Below, piece after piece: positions 27,151-35,913 of a stretch of DNA of 44,659 nt. Source of the stretch: Candidatus Dadabacteria bacterium (lineage in GTDB: Bacteria > Desulfobacterota_D > UBA1144 > Nemesobacterales > Nemesobacteraceae); the NCBI GenBank assembly GCA_026705445.1, contig JAPPAR010000038.1, positions 1-44,659 on the forward strand, read 5' to 3'. The position numbers and the translations under genes are program-made. The notes under the pieces were generated by a model. It saw nothing but the letters and a program-made list of their open reading frames with translations. It was not told where the DNA came from and searched no databases. The first letter of the stretch is position 1, and every line of letters starts with the position of its first letter.

Positions 27151-28251
27151 ATGGGACTTCGATGCGGAATAGTGGGACTCCCGAATGTCGGGAAATCGAC
27201 TCTTTTTAACGCTCTTACAAACGCCGGGGCTGTGGCCTCAAACTTTCCTTTTTGCACCATAGACCCTAACATAGGAGTTGTCGGGGTCCCGGACCCGAGG
27301 CTCCATGCCCTCTCCAGCATCGTAAAACCCCAGAAAACCACTCCCACGAGCCTTGAGATTGTAGACATCGCGGGACTTGTGAAGGGGGCTTCCGAGGGAA
27401 AGGGAAGGGGAAACGCTTTTTTGTCCCACATAAGGGAGGTTGACCTCATACTCCATGTCGTGAGATGTTTTGAGGATGAAAACGTGACCCACGTTGAGGA
27501 TGGAATCGATGCCATCCGCGATATCCGCACTATAGAGGACGAGCTTGTCCTCAGGGATCTTGAGACTGTGGAGAAAAGGGAGGAAAAACTCGCGAACCAG
27601 GCCAAAAGCAGGGATAAGGACGTAATAAGGGAGCTTGAAACGGTGAAGTCGCTTCGGGAGTTCATAGAGACCGGGCGGCGCGCGAGGGATTTCCCGCGCC
27701 CGGAAGGAAGCCCGGACATCCTACAGGAGCTTTTTCTTTTAAGCGAAAAGCCCGTTATCTATGTCTGCAACGTTTCAGAGGAGGATGTCTCGGGAGCCGC
27801 AGAAAACGCCGAGGTTCTCAGGGTAAGGGAGCATGCGGAGCGCTCGGGGGATGACGTCATAGTCGTTTCGGCCAGGATAGAGGCTGAGATAGCCGAGCTT
27901 GAAGGCGAGGAGAAGACTGCTTTTCTCGAGGAACTCGGACTCAGGACAACCGGCCTTGACAGGCTCGTTAACTGCGCGTACTCGAATCTCGGGCTTCTTA
28001 CCTATTTCACCGCGGGACCGAAAGAAGTGAGAGCCTGGACGGTGAGACGCGGAACCAGGGCCCCCCAGGCGGCCGGGATCATCCACACCGACTTTGAAAG
28101 GGGCTTCGTAAGGGCCGAGACCATATCCTATGAGGATTACGTAAGGGAGGGGTCCGAGCAGATGACAAGGGAGGCGGGGAAGATGAGGCTTGAGGGAAAG
28201 GACTACGAGGTATGCGATGGGGACGTCATGTTTTTCAGGTTCAATGTCTGA
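27151..28251 (+). CDS. ychF: Redox-regulated ATPase YchF (OLA1 family)
   Basis: A 366-residue Obg-family P-loop protein that prefers ATP over GTP. It begins MGLRCGIVGLPNVGKSTLFN with the P-loop at 9-16, then CTIDPNIGVV and VDIAGLVKGASEGKG as switch regions, and CNVSEED where GTPases have NKxD, which explains ATP preference. The C-terminal TGS domain includes TYFTAGPKEVRAWTVRRG and ends YEVCDGDVMFFRFNV. The frame is open upstream through tRNA-His, but the ATG at 27151 gives the family N-terminus. It may be cotranscribed with tRNA-His. Confidence 0.96.
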   Translation: MGLRCGIVGLPNVGKSTLFNALTNAGAVASNFPFCTIDPNIGVVGVPDPRLHALSSIVKPQKTTPTSLEIVDIAGLVKGASEGKGRGNAFLSHIREVDLILHVVRCFEDENVTHVEDGIDAIRDIRTIEDELVLRDLETVEKREEKLANQAKSRDKDVIRELETVKSLREFIETGRRARDFPRPEGSPDILQELFLLSEKPVIYVCNVSEEDVSGAAENAEVLRVREHAERSGDDVIVVSARIEAEIAELEGEEKTAFLEELGLRTTGLDRLVNCAYSNLGLLTYFTAGPKEVRAWTVRRGTRAPQAAGIIHTDFERGFVRAETISYEDYVREGSEQMTREAGKMRLEGKDYEVCDGDVMFFRFNV

Positions 28252-28675
28252 GTTGCCGGCGGCTGATACTAAGAATAATTTCCTGTTTAGGCTCGACGAT
28301 TTTCCGATTCTGGGGCAAACAATGCTAGAGGTAAAAGTGGTTCGGAAGTAGCTTTATATAACCGTTGGCAATTAGTTATTCTACTGAATGAATCTATCAG
28401 TAGATTCAGCGGTAAAATCCAGATATTGGCGCGGAGTTTTAGTTGGACTTTTTACATAACCAGAATCCAGCAACGTTATGCTTCCTATTTACAAAGACAA
28501 GGATTGCCTCGTATTCCTGAAAAGGCTACAGGCATTCCTGAAAATACTACGGATTAATAAAAACAATATCTTGCTAACCGCCTTTCTTGTTCTTGGTTAT
28601 CCGTAGTGTTATAGATAACTCCTATAGAGATGACAGATTAAATCCGGATTAGTGGTTGCCTGTGTTGAAGATCTT
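28252..28675. other. AT-rich gap with direct and inverted repeats before the R-M gene
   Basis: No firm gene. Contents are: a palindrome GAATCT-ATCAGT-AGATTC at 28390-28407; two tandem imperfect copies of a 21-bp unit at 28511-28531 and 28532-28552 (17 of 21 identical); and an inverted repeat CTACGGAT (28547-28554)/ATCCGTAG (28599-28606). A 42-codon open frame (28478-28606) runs through the tandem copies but has no ribosome-binding site and I do not call it a gene. Confidence 0.4.
28511..28552. repeat. Tandem 21-bp imperfect direct repeat
   Basis: Two adjacent 21-bp units, each containing ATTCCTGAAAA followed by a variable triplet and CTAC, with four mismatches between the copies. They lie about 124 bp upstream of the restriction-modification start and could be regulator-binding sites. 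If translated they would encode the repeated pattern FLKRLQ/FLKILR. Confidence 0.5.
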
Positions 28676-31528
28676 ATGACACCTGAAAAATTTATCGATA
28701 AATGGACCCGTTCAAAACTCAAAGAGACCTCTGCGTCACAAGAACAGTTTATCGACCTTTGCAATTTACTAGGTGAACCAACACCAGCGGAAGCTGACTC
28801 CGAGGGTGAGTATTACTGTTTTGAACGTGGTGTACGCAAAGAGGGAGGTGGTGATGGTTGGGCCGATGTTTGGAAACGCCACCATTTCGCTTGGGAGTAC
28901 AAGGGAAAACACAAGAATCTTGATAAAGCTTTAGCCCAGTTACGACAATATATTTCGGCATTGGAAAACCCCCCTCTTTTAATTGTTTCCGATATGGAGA
29001 GGTTTCGCATTCACACTAACTGGACTAACAGTGTGAGTGAAACTTACGAGTTTCAACTTGAAGACTTTTCTGATTCGGCCACGCGCGAAAAGTTTAAATG
29101 GGCATTCTCCGACCCTAGTCGACTTAGACCGGGTGAAACCCGGCAAGCACTCACTAGGCAAGCTGCCGAGACTTTTGCTTCTCTCGCTCAAGCACTGCGG
29201 GAACAGGGTTATAACCCGCAAACGGTAGCCCGTTTTATGAACCGCCTGATTTTCTGCATGTTCGCTGAAGATATAGGGCTTCTGCCTGATGATATGTTCT
29301 CAAATATGCTGAAAAGTGTACGGAACCAGCCTGAAGAGTTTGTTGAATGGGTAGGTGACTTGTTTAAGGCTATGGAATCGGGAGGACGGGTTGGATTTGA
29401 GCAGGTGAGTTGGTTTAACGGTGGCTTATTCAATGATGATACCGCTTTGCCAATGACCCGATTGGATATTGAGAAAGTCCTTAAAGCGGCAATGCTAGAC
29501 TGGTCAGAAATTGATCCTTCTATTTTTGGTACTTTGTTTGAACGCGGTCTTGACCCTAGTAAACGCTCCCAGCTGGGCGCACACTATACTGACCCCGGTA
29601 AGATCATGCGGATTATAAATCCAGTGATATACCATCCTTGGATTGATGAGTGGGAGGCAACAAAGGTAGAGATAAGAAACTGTCTAGAAAAGGCCGGAAA
29701 GACAGACAAGAAGTCGGCAAAAAGTCGGCATGAAAGGCAAGCCAAACGGTTGCTCAACCAGTTCCTTAAACGATTGCGTGAATTTACAGTGCTTGATCCA
29801 GCATGTGGATCAGGCAATTTTCTTTATCTTGCCCTCCATGTACTCAAGGATTTTGAACATCAGGTGCAAATTGAGGCAGAGGGAATGGGTTTTCCAAGAA
29901 CATTCCCTGCGGTGGGTCCAGGCAATGTTAAGGGAATTGAGATTAACTCCTATGCTGCTGAGCTGGCCAGACTCTCTATTTGGATAGGAAATATTCAATG
30001 GATGAGACGTAATGGATTTCAAACGGGGGCAGATGGAGATCAAAAGCCGATTCTTGAACCTCTTGAAACCATAGAATGTCGTGACGCAATACTAACTCCA
30101 GATAATAAGGGACCAGAATGGCCAAAAGCCGATGTAGTAATTGGAAATCCGCCATTTTTGGGTAACAGGAAAATACGAAGTGAGTTGGGGCACAATTACG
30201 CCGAAGCACTACCACGTGCCTATGCTGAGTTAGTGCATGGCAAAAAGCCCGACTTGGTCTGTTATTGGTTCGCCAAAGCCGGTCAACTTCTCGCAAATCG
30301 AGATATTCGATCCTTTGGTCTGGTGGCAACGAATTCGATCCGTGGGGGCACTAATCGCACAGTGTTGGACGGTATTCTTGAAGACTCGATAATTTTCGAT
30401 GCCTGGTCGGATGAACCTTGGGTAGTTGAAGGAGCTAACGTAAGGGTGTCATTGATCTGCTGTGCGCCTAAAGACTCCGGGTTTCCCATATCTTTAAATG
30501 CCGTTAGGGAACCAAATATCAACTCCGATCTCACAGCGGGAACTCTTGATCTTACTCGCGCATCTCCATTAAAACAAAACAGGAAAATAGCTTTCCAAGG
30601 GGATATCAAACGTGGCCCGTTCGACATTTCCGGCGACATTGCCCGGGAGTGGCTTCGCCTGCCCGCAAATCCCAATGGTCGCCCAAATGCCGATGTTCTC
30701 AGGCCGTGGATGAATGGAATGGATATAACCCGTCGTTCAAAAGACAAATGGATCGTCGATTTTGGCGATATGATGAGCGAGACTGAAGCCGCGTTTTACG
30801 AAGCCCCGTTTAGCTATATTGCTGAGCATGTGAAACCTATTCGCCAGGAAAACCGGGAGGAAGCAAGCCAGAAGTTCTGGTTTAGACACTGGAATACTCG
30901 CCCTGCGATGTGGCGGGCAGTGAATGGCATGGCACGCTATATCGCAACTCCGACAGTTGCCAAACACCGCCTCTTTGTCTGGCTGGATGCGCGTATCTGC
31001 CCAGATCATCAACTCATTATTATAGCCCGTGATGACAACACAACGTTAGGAATTCTCCACAGCCGCTTTCATGAGGTGTGGTCGCTCCGGCTTGGCACGA
31101 GCCTAGAAGACCGGCCGCGTTACACGCCAACCACGACCTTCGAGACCTTCCCCTTTCCGGACGGTCTTACTCCCGACACCTCTGCCGCTGGCTACGCTGA
31201 CGACCCGCGTGCCGTTGCCATCGCCGAAGCTGCATGTCGTTTGTTCGAACTGCGTGATCGGTGGCTCAACCCGCCGGAATGGGTGGAATGGGTGGATGAA
31301 CCTGTACCCGGTTATCCCAAGCGACCAATTCCCCGAAATGAATCTGTGGAGAAGGAACTCAAGAAGCGGACACTTACAAATCTTTATAACTCTTCTCCTC
31401 AATGGCTTATCAATGCACATGCGGATATTGACGCCGCTGTTGCCGATGCTTACGGTTGGCCTAATGACATCTCCGATGAAGAAGTATTGGGCAAGTTGTT
31501 AAGATTAAATCTACTAAGGAGTTCTTAG
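28676..31528 (+). CDS. MmeI-like type IIL restriction-modification enzyme
   Basis: A 950-residue single-chain restriction endonuclease and adenine methyltransferase. The nuclease site near the N-terminus is D64-x9-E74-x-K76 (ADVWKRHHFAWEYK), exactly the spacing known from MmeI (D70-x9-ExK82). A helical spacer (150-300) leads to the methyltransferase with motif I LDPACGSGNF (371-380) and motif IV NPPF (489-492). The target-recognition part is at about 640-850 and a helical C-terminal region follows. ATG at 28676 (MTPEKFIDKW) is the expected family start; the GTG at 28652 adds residues without a ribosome-binding site. Arg CGT/CGC and AT-rich flanks indicate transfer. Such enzymes cut on one side of a site methylated on one strand; the site cannot be told by eye. 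Confidence 0.9.
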   Translation: MTPEKFIDKWTRSKLKETSASQEQFIDLCNLLGEPTPAEADSEGEYYCFERGVRKEGGGDGWADVWKRHHFAWEYKGKHKNLDKALAQLRQYISALENPPLLIVSDMERFRIHTNWTNSVSETYEFQLEDFSDSATREKFKWAFSDPSRLRPGETRQALTRQAAETFASLAQALREQGYNPQTVARFMNRLIFCMFAEDIGLLPDDMFSNMLKSVRNQPEEFVEWVGDLFKAMESGGRVGFEQVSWFNGGLFNDDTALPMTRLDIEKVLKAAMLDWSEIDPSIFGTLFERGLDPSKRSQLGAHYTDPGKIMRIINPVIYHPWIDEWEATKVEIRNCLEKAGKTDKKSAKSRHERQAKRLLNQFLKRLREFTVLDPACGSGNFLYLALHVLKDFEHQVQIEAEGMGFPRTFPAVGPGNVKGIEINSYAAELARLSIWIGNIQWMRRNGFQTGADGDQKPILEPLETIECRDAILTPDNKGPEWPKADVVIGNPPFLGNRKIRSELGHNYAEALPRAYAELVHGKKPDLVCYWFAKAGQLLANRDIRSFGLVATNSIRGGTNRTVLDGILEDSIIFDAWSDEPWVVEGANVRVSLICCAPKDSGFPISLNAVREPNINSDLTAGTLDLTRASPLKQNRKIAFQGDIKRGPFDISGDIAREWLRLPANPNGRPNADVLRPWMNGMDITRRSKDKWIVDFGDMMSETEAAFYEAPFSYIAEHVKPIRQENREEASQKFWFRHWNTRPAMWRAVNGMARYIATPTVAKHRLFVWLDARICPDHQLIIIARDDNTTLGILHSRFHEVWSLRLGTSLEDRPRYTPTTTFETFPFPDGLTPDTSAAGYADDPRAVAIAEAACRLFELRDRWLNPPEWVEWVDEPVPGYPKRPIPRNESVEKELKKRTLTNLYNSSPQWLINAHADIDAAVADAYGWPNDISDEEVLGKLLRLNLLRSS

Positions 31529-31676
31529 TAATGGATACTTGTATATCTTTTGTAATTATCCCCGACTGTTAAATTCACTATTACAGCAACTTCTGTTGAT
31601 TTGAAAAATCAAAAGGTTTTTACTAATGAACCAAAACAAAGCGCATGAATAAGAAATTCCCAATTCTATCGAAGCG

Positions 31677-32783
31677 ATGATCTATAAAACTTTTCTAAGG
31701 CCGGCTCTTGACCGTCTTGATTCAGAAATGTGGCACAATAACGTAAAGGAACTCATGCACCTCTGCGAGTTCTCGGGCCTCACTCTGAGACTCCTTGAGT
31801 TCGCCGCAAGCGGCGGGGCTAGGGTCAGGGACAAAAGACTTGGCGTTACGGTCACTGGAGTGCCTTTTGAGAACCCGCTTATAGTGGGCGCCGGATGGGA
31901 CAAGACCGGGAGGGCGCTTCGAGCGCTTTACTCGCTTGGGTTTGCGGGGGTCGAGGTGGGCTCGGTCGTCGAGAGACCCCAGAGGGGAAATCCCAAGCCC
32001 AGGCAGTTCATGGTAACTCCCGATGTGTGCCTTAATTCTCTTGGCCTTAACAGCCCGGGGATGGACGCTGTCCGAGAGAACCTCAGGTGGTACGGCCGCC
32101 TCGATATGCCGATTGGAGTGAACCTGGGAATAAACTCGGACACAAGCCATGAGGATGCCCCGCGAGCCTACGCCGCCGTCGCGCGGAAATTCCGCGCCGA
32201 CGCCGCCTACTTCGCCATAAACGTGAGTTCCCCAAACACCCCGGGGCTCAGGAAGCTTCAGGACGGAGGGCGCCTTGGGGAGATAATACGTGTGGTAACG
32301 GAGTCACTCGCGGATTCCTCGGGCGTGAGGAAACCATTGTTTGTAAAAATCTCCCCGGATCTTTCCTTGGAGTCGATCGATGACCTCCTCAGTGTCGTGA
32401 TCGATTCCGGGATTTCGGGCGTAATCGCCACCAATACGAGTGACAACCGAGGTCTCAGAGCAAAGTACGGCGTGAAGTGGGGAGGTCTTCCCGGGGGGAT
32501 AAGCGGAAACGATCCTGAATACAGGTCGCTTTCAACGTCGATTATTTCCCACATTTACCGTACCGCTGGCGGGGAGCTTGAGATAATCGGAGTCGGGGGC
32601 GTGAGCGACACCGCTTCTGCGCTTGAGAAGCTTTGTGCGGGCGCAAAAGCCCTTCAGGTGGTCACGGGTCTTCGCGGAGAGGGCCTATCGGTTGCGAACT
32701 CGATAAACAGGGGGTTGCTCCAGTTCATGGATAAAAACGGAATCAGCGACATAAGCGAGATTACAGGTTCCGATCACCGGTGA
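31677..32783 (+). CDS. pyrD: Dihydroorotate dehydrogenase (quinone), class 2
   Basis: A 368-residue membrane-associated flavoenzyme that oxidises dihydroorotate to orotate in pyrimidine synthesis, passing electrons to quinone. The N-terminal amphipathic extension (MIYKTFLRPALDRL) marks class 2. VGAGWDKTGRALRAL, NSLGLNSPGMD, the catalytic-serine block FAINVSSPNTPGLR, ATNTSDNR and the FMN-phosphate region IIGVGGVSDTASALEKL are in order. It depends on the menaquinone made by the mqn genes in this window. The gene restores core codon use after the foreign R-M gene. A 150-bp AT-rich spacer precedes it. Confidence 0.95.
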   Translation: MIYKTFLRPALDRLDSEMWHNNVKELMHLCEFSGLTLRLLEFAASGGARVRDKRLGVTVTGVPFENPLIVGAGWDKTGRALRALYSLGFAGVEVGSVVERPQRGNPKPRQFMVTPDVCLNSLGLNSPGMDAVRENLRWYGRLDMPIGVNLGINSDTSHEDAPRAYAAVARKFRADAAYFAINVSSPNTPGLRKLQDGGRLGEIIRVVTESLADSSGVRKPLFVKISPDLSLESIDDLLSVVIDSGISGVIATNTSDNRGLRAKYGVKWGGLPGGISGNDPEYRSLSTSIISHIYRTAGGELEIIGVGGVSDTASALEKLCAGAKALQVVTGLRGEGLSVANSINRGLLQFMDKNGISDISEITGSDHR

Positions 32784-33367
32784 ACCGAGCAAGCGCGTGA
32801 AGAAATGATGCTGGGGGATATGCGGGCAAAAACTATGTGTGAGCAGTAAATGCAATAGACAAGTTTTGTGCTTTTGGTAGCGAAACACTTTTGAATTTCA
32901 AACTTGAAAGCACGCTATAATATAATGAGGGGATTTTATTTGTGTAATTCCCCAAATTTCTTTAGCAAGGTAGAATTTTGAGCCGCTTTGTCCCCCTGCC
33001 TTTCAAAAAAGTTAAGAGAAATCTTATTGAACTCAGGATTTGTGCTCAAGAGTTCGAAAGGCAGTCATTTCAAGTACTAAAACAAACGGACCGGAAAAAT
33101 TGTAATTGTCCTCGTCATGGCAACAAAGATATTCCAGTTGGGACACCCCATGCCATTATAAGTCGCTCGGGCCTCTCAAGGGAACTGTTTGTTGTAAGCT
33201 AAGTCCACTTATGCGCAATTAAATATGCCGTACATACACCGGCACCTTCCTAAGGGCTTTCTTGATTTTTATTCTGCAAACAACATGCGTGCTATTATAT
33301 TGGATATACTGAATGCCAAGACTGAAATCTGCTTGGGGAGAATCTTAGTTTTAAATGCACTTGCGAA
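32784..33367. other. Gap between pyrD and argJ holding a decayed hicA
   Basis: Apart from the hicA pseudogene at 32978-33202, no gene is seen. Overlapping TATAAT boxes occur at 32916-32926 with a weak TTGAAT upstream and could have served hicA. TGCTATTAT at 33290-33298 is a likely extended -10 for argJ. Confidence 0.45.
32978..33202 (+). pseudogene. hicA: HicA-family mRNA interferase toxin, frameshifted
   Basis: The frame starting TTG at 32978 reads MSRFVPLPFKKVKRNLIEL, a normal HicA N-terminus, then turns to nonsense, then resumes as CPRHGNKDIPVGT and AIISRSGLSRE, the conserved HicA C-terminal half. The missing middle is present one frame over: GFVLKSSKGSHFKY, with the catalytic-His motif KGSH, ends at a TAA, and RTGKIVIV follows in that same frame. 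At least two compensating frameshifts and one stop codon therefore interrupt an otherwise recognisable toxin. No hicB is found on either side, so loss of the toxin may have followed or accompanied loss of the antitoxin. Confidence 0.72.
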
Positions 33368-34546
33368 ATGAAAAATGTACCGGGATTTCTGCTAAGCGGC
33401 GTATCCGCCGGGCTTAAGAGAGAGGGAAAGAGGGACCTGGCGCTCATATTCTCAACGGTTCCGGCCCACGCGTCCGCCATATTCACGAAAAACCTGATAA
33501 AAGGCGCCCCTGTGCTTGTTGGGCAGGAGAGAATCGCGGGCGGGCTCTGCCAGGCGATAATAATAAACAGCGTAAATGCTAACGCCTTCACGGGCCAAAA
33601 GGGCTATGAAGACTCGCTTGAAGTTGCAAACACGCTCTCCAGGCGGCTCGGAATAGATGAATCGCTCGTGATCCCTTCGTCAACCGGGGTTACGGGGGAG
33701 TGGCTTCGCGTCGGGAAAATCAAAAAGTCCATTCCCAGGCTCATAAAAGGTCTTGGAGAAGACAATGTCCGCGAGGCGGCAGAAGCCATCATGACGACCG
33801 ACTCCTTTCCCAAGTACGCATCAAGGCAGCTTGCCGTGGGAGAAAAGACAGCCACCGTCTCGGCTATCGGCAAGGGGGCGGGGATGATATGTCCTGACAT
33901 GGCGACCATGCTCTGTTTTATAATGACCGACCTTGATATTCAGCGGAAGGCTCTTTCAAAAGCTCTTGTGGCAGCGGCAAGCGGTTCTTTTAACGCCATA
34001 ACGGTTGACGGGGACACTTCCCCTAACGACTCCGTCTTTATCCTCGCAAACGGGGTTCTGGGAAACAGGCAGATCACGGAGAAAAGCAGGGATTACAGCA
34101 GGTTTGTAGACGCACTTTCGTCTTTATGCGGAGAGATCGCCGAGATGATAGTAAGTGACGGCGAAGGGGCTACGAAGGTCGTCAGGATCAATGTTACTGA
34201 AGCCAGGACAGAGAGGGATGCCGAGAAGATCGCGAGGACGATAGCCAGTTCCCAGCTTGTTAAAACCGCGTTTTACGGGGAGGATGCGAACTGGGGAAGG
34301 ATAGTGGCGGCTGCCGGAAGGGCCGGCGTGAAATTCGATCCGGAAAAAATAAAGCTTTATTTTGAAGGAATAGAGGTATTTTCAAAAGGGGTGAGATCCA
34401 AACCGGAATCAAGGTTTGCCCGAGTGTTCAAAAAACCGTCCTTTACGGTGACGCTTAGCCTCGGGGAGGGGAAGACGGCCTACTCGATTCTCACAAGCGA
34501 TCTAGGCCACAAGTACGTTTCGATCAATGCCGATTACAGGACCTGA
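33368..34546 (+). CDS. argJ: Bifunctional ornithine acetyltransferase / N-acetylglutamate synthase ArgJ
   Basis: A 392-residue self-processing enzyme of the cyclic arginine pathway, transferring acetyl from N-acetylornithine to glutamate. GFLLSGVSAGLK at the start, INSVNANAFTG, and the processing site KGAGMICPDMATML are present; Thr180 would be the nucleophile and new N-terminus of the beta chain. VDGDTSPNDS, KTAFYGEDANWGRI and the C-terminal LGHKYVSINADYR complete the family pattern. Whether it also makes N-acetylglutamate from acetyl-CoA cannot be read from sequence. It is convergent with recO; a perfect hairpin lies between them. Confidence 0.96.
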   Translation: MKNVPGFLLSGVSAGLKREGKRDLALIFSTVPAHASAIFTKNLIKGAPVLVGQERIAGGLCQAIIINSVNANAFTGQKGYEDSLEVANTLSRRLGIDESLVIPSSTGVTGEWLRVGKIKKSIPRLIKGLGEDNVREAAEAIMTTDSFPKYASRQLAVGEKTATVSAIGKGAGMICPDMATMLCFIMTDLDIQRKALSKALVAAASGSFNAITVDGDTSPNDSVFILANGVLGNRQITEKSRDYSRFVDALSSLCGEIAEMIVSDGEGATKVVRINVTEARTERDAEKIARTIASSQLVKTAFYGEDANWGRIVAAAGRAGVKFDPEKIKLYFEGIEVFSKGVRSKPESRFARVFKKPSFTVTLSLGEGKTAYSILTSDLGHKYVSINADYRT

Positions 34547-34554
34547 CCCGGGCG

Positions 34555-34569
34555 GTCTCCGTCGGAGAC
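34555..34569. terminator. Hairpin between convergent argJ and recO
   Basis: GTCTCC-GTC-GGAGAC is a perfect 6-bp stem with a 3-nt loop, centred in the 41-bp space between the two stop codons. Neither side has a good U tract, so efficiency as a terminator is uncertain. Confidence 0.4.
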
Positions 34570-34587
34570 TCTACGCTTCCTTCATGC

Positions 34588-35274
34588 TCAGGTTTCGTCA
34601 GCAAACCCGGTTTTCTCAAGACGCCTTCCGGTACTGTATTCGGTGTATCTCATTAGAATCCGTATGTTGTTTTTTACTTTTTCGAGGTTTGTGTCCATGA
34701 TTTCAGGATGTCTCATTATGTCCATGTGGAAGGGATAGGTGTTCCTTTTCCCCTGTGTTTTCTCAAGACTGCTGAGCTTTCCGTTCTCTACGTCAAACCC
34801 CGCGACCTCTTTTTCCCTCTCAAAGCGCAAATCGGGTCTGTAGCCGCAAAGGGTAAGCGCGCGGAGGAGAAAAACGAGAAAAACGGAGTGCGGTTCCCGT
34901 TTTCCCGAGAGAAGCCCTAGGGTGTCTGTCGCAAGGTCGAACAGCTTGTCTGCGGGTTCCTGTTCGGGGGTTAGGAAATCGAGCAGCTCCAAAACGCGGT
35001 TTGCCGCGACGAAGGAGTCAACCGATTCCGTTATTTCCCTGTAGCTTTCCTTCAAGGTCACGTCCCCGATGAGGTTGAACTTTCCTTTGTTAAGGGTTAC
35101 TTCGATTGCCAGGCGGTTAAAGAAATCGAGACGTCCACCGAAGCGCTTTCGGCTTTTTTTCGCGTTTTTGGCAAGCGCCCTGAATTTTCCGAGTTCCATT
35201 GAGAAAAGGGTTACAATTAGATCGGCTTCCCCGTAGTTTGATTTTCTTAAAACAAGCGCTTCACATGTTTCCAT
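34588..35274 (-). CDS. recO: DNA repair protein RecO
   Basis: A 228-residue recombination mediator that works with RecR and, at gaps, RecF to load RecA. The N-terminal OB-fold shows ETCEALVLRKSNYGEADLIV, FSMELGKFRALAKNAKKS and RFGGRLDFFNRLAIEV, followed by the helical domain with LELLDFLTPEQEPADKLFDL and LRALTLCGYRPDL. The zinc-finger cysteines seen in some RecO proteins are absent from the C-terminal half. Together with recF at 14846-15937, the window carries two members of this pathway. Confidence 0.93.
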   Translation of the reverse strand: METCEALVLRKSNYGEADLIVTLFSMELGKFRALAKNAKKSRKRFGGRLDFFNRLAIEVTLNKGKFNLIGDVTLKESYREITESVDSFVAANRVLELLDFLTPEQEPADKLFDLATDTLGLLSGKREPHSVFLVFLLRALTLCGYRPDLRFEREKEVAGFDVENGKLSSLEKTQGKRNTYPFHMDIMRHPEIMDTNLEKVKNNIRILMRYTEYSTGRRLEKTGFADET

Positions 35275-35355
35275 GGTTTGTTTTCAGGCTCAAAACATTG
35301 ATTTGGGAATTAGATACAATCCCCAGTTTTTAGGGGACTATATGCTTTAGATATT

Positions 35356-35913
35356 TTATGTGCTTTCTGGGTAGTTTTTGGTTAAACGTTTTAACTCTGA
35401 AAGAGGCAGAACATGAACATCTGACACGAGGTTTTCCAAGGGCTGTTTCAATCGTCCCCTTATCCGCGATAACACGCGAGAGTCCTTCCTCTTAACATCA
35501 TTGCATACAACACAGAACTCAACTGTCTTACCCCTTATCAATCTTCTAGTAGTTCTGTCCAAAGAGCAGATTCTACACAAAAGCAGCAAACTTGCGTAAG
35601 CTTTTAAGAGTTGTTCTTTGCCGATGATTCTTACAGATATTTTTTTGGAATACTTTTTCTCCAGTTCCTTTTTTTTCTTTCTGAGGTTCGAGTCCTCCAG
35701 CAGTAAAACATTGCCGTCGTTGATAAGTATATAGTCGCAAGCATGAGCATTGTGCATTCCATATTGACCCTTGAGCGTCTTTCCATTTCCAGGAATAGCT
35801 TTGTCTACAGCATAGGCTTTCGTGGGGAAATTACACGTTTTTTTCTCCTCCTTTACGAGTTTTTTGATTTCCAACGGCCTTGTAAAATCTTCAAACGACA
35901 TCTTCAAGGTCAT
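35356..35913 (-). CDS. Unknown protein with two CxxC motifs, partner of AAA ATPase
   Basis: A 185-residue basic protein. Two CxxC pairs, C113-RI-C116 and C134-VV-C137, suggest a zinc-binding knuckle. Upstream of them is ACDYILINDGNVLLLEDSN (Asp60, Glu73-Asp74), which has the D...(E/D)x spacing of PD-(D/E)xK-type nuclease cores, though the expected Lys is replaced by Ser75. A nuclease fold is therefore possible but not shown. I recognise no named family. The ATG overlaps the stop of the ATPase gene by ATGA, so the two proteins are made together and probably act together, in the manner of two-component anti-phage systems. Confidence 0.6.
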   Translation of the reverse strand: MTLKMSFEDFTRPLEIKKLVKEEKKTCNFPTKAYAVDKAIPGNGKTLKGQYGMHNAHACDYILINDGNVLLLEDSNLRKKKKELEKKYSKKISVRIIGKEQLLKAYASLLLLCRICSLDRTTRRLIRGKTVEFCVVCNDVKRKDSRVLSRIRGRLKQPLENLVSDVHVLPLSELKRLTKNYPEST

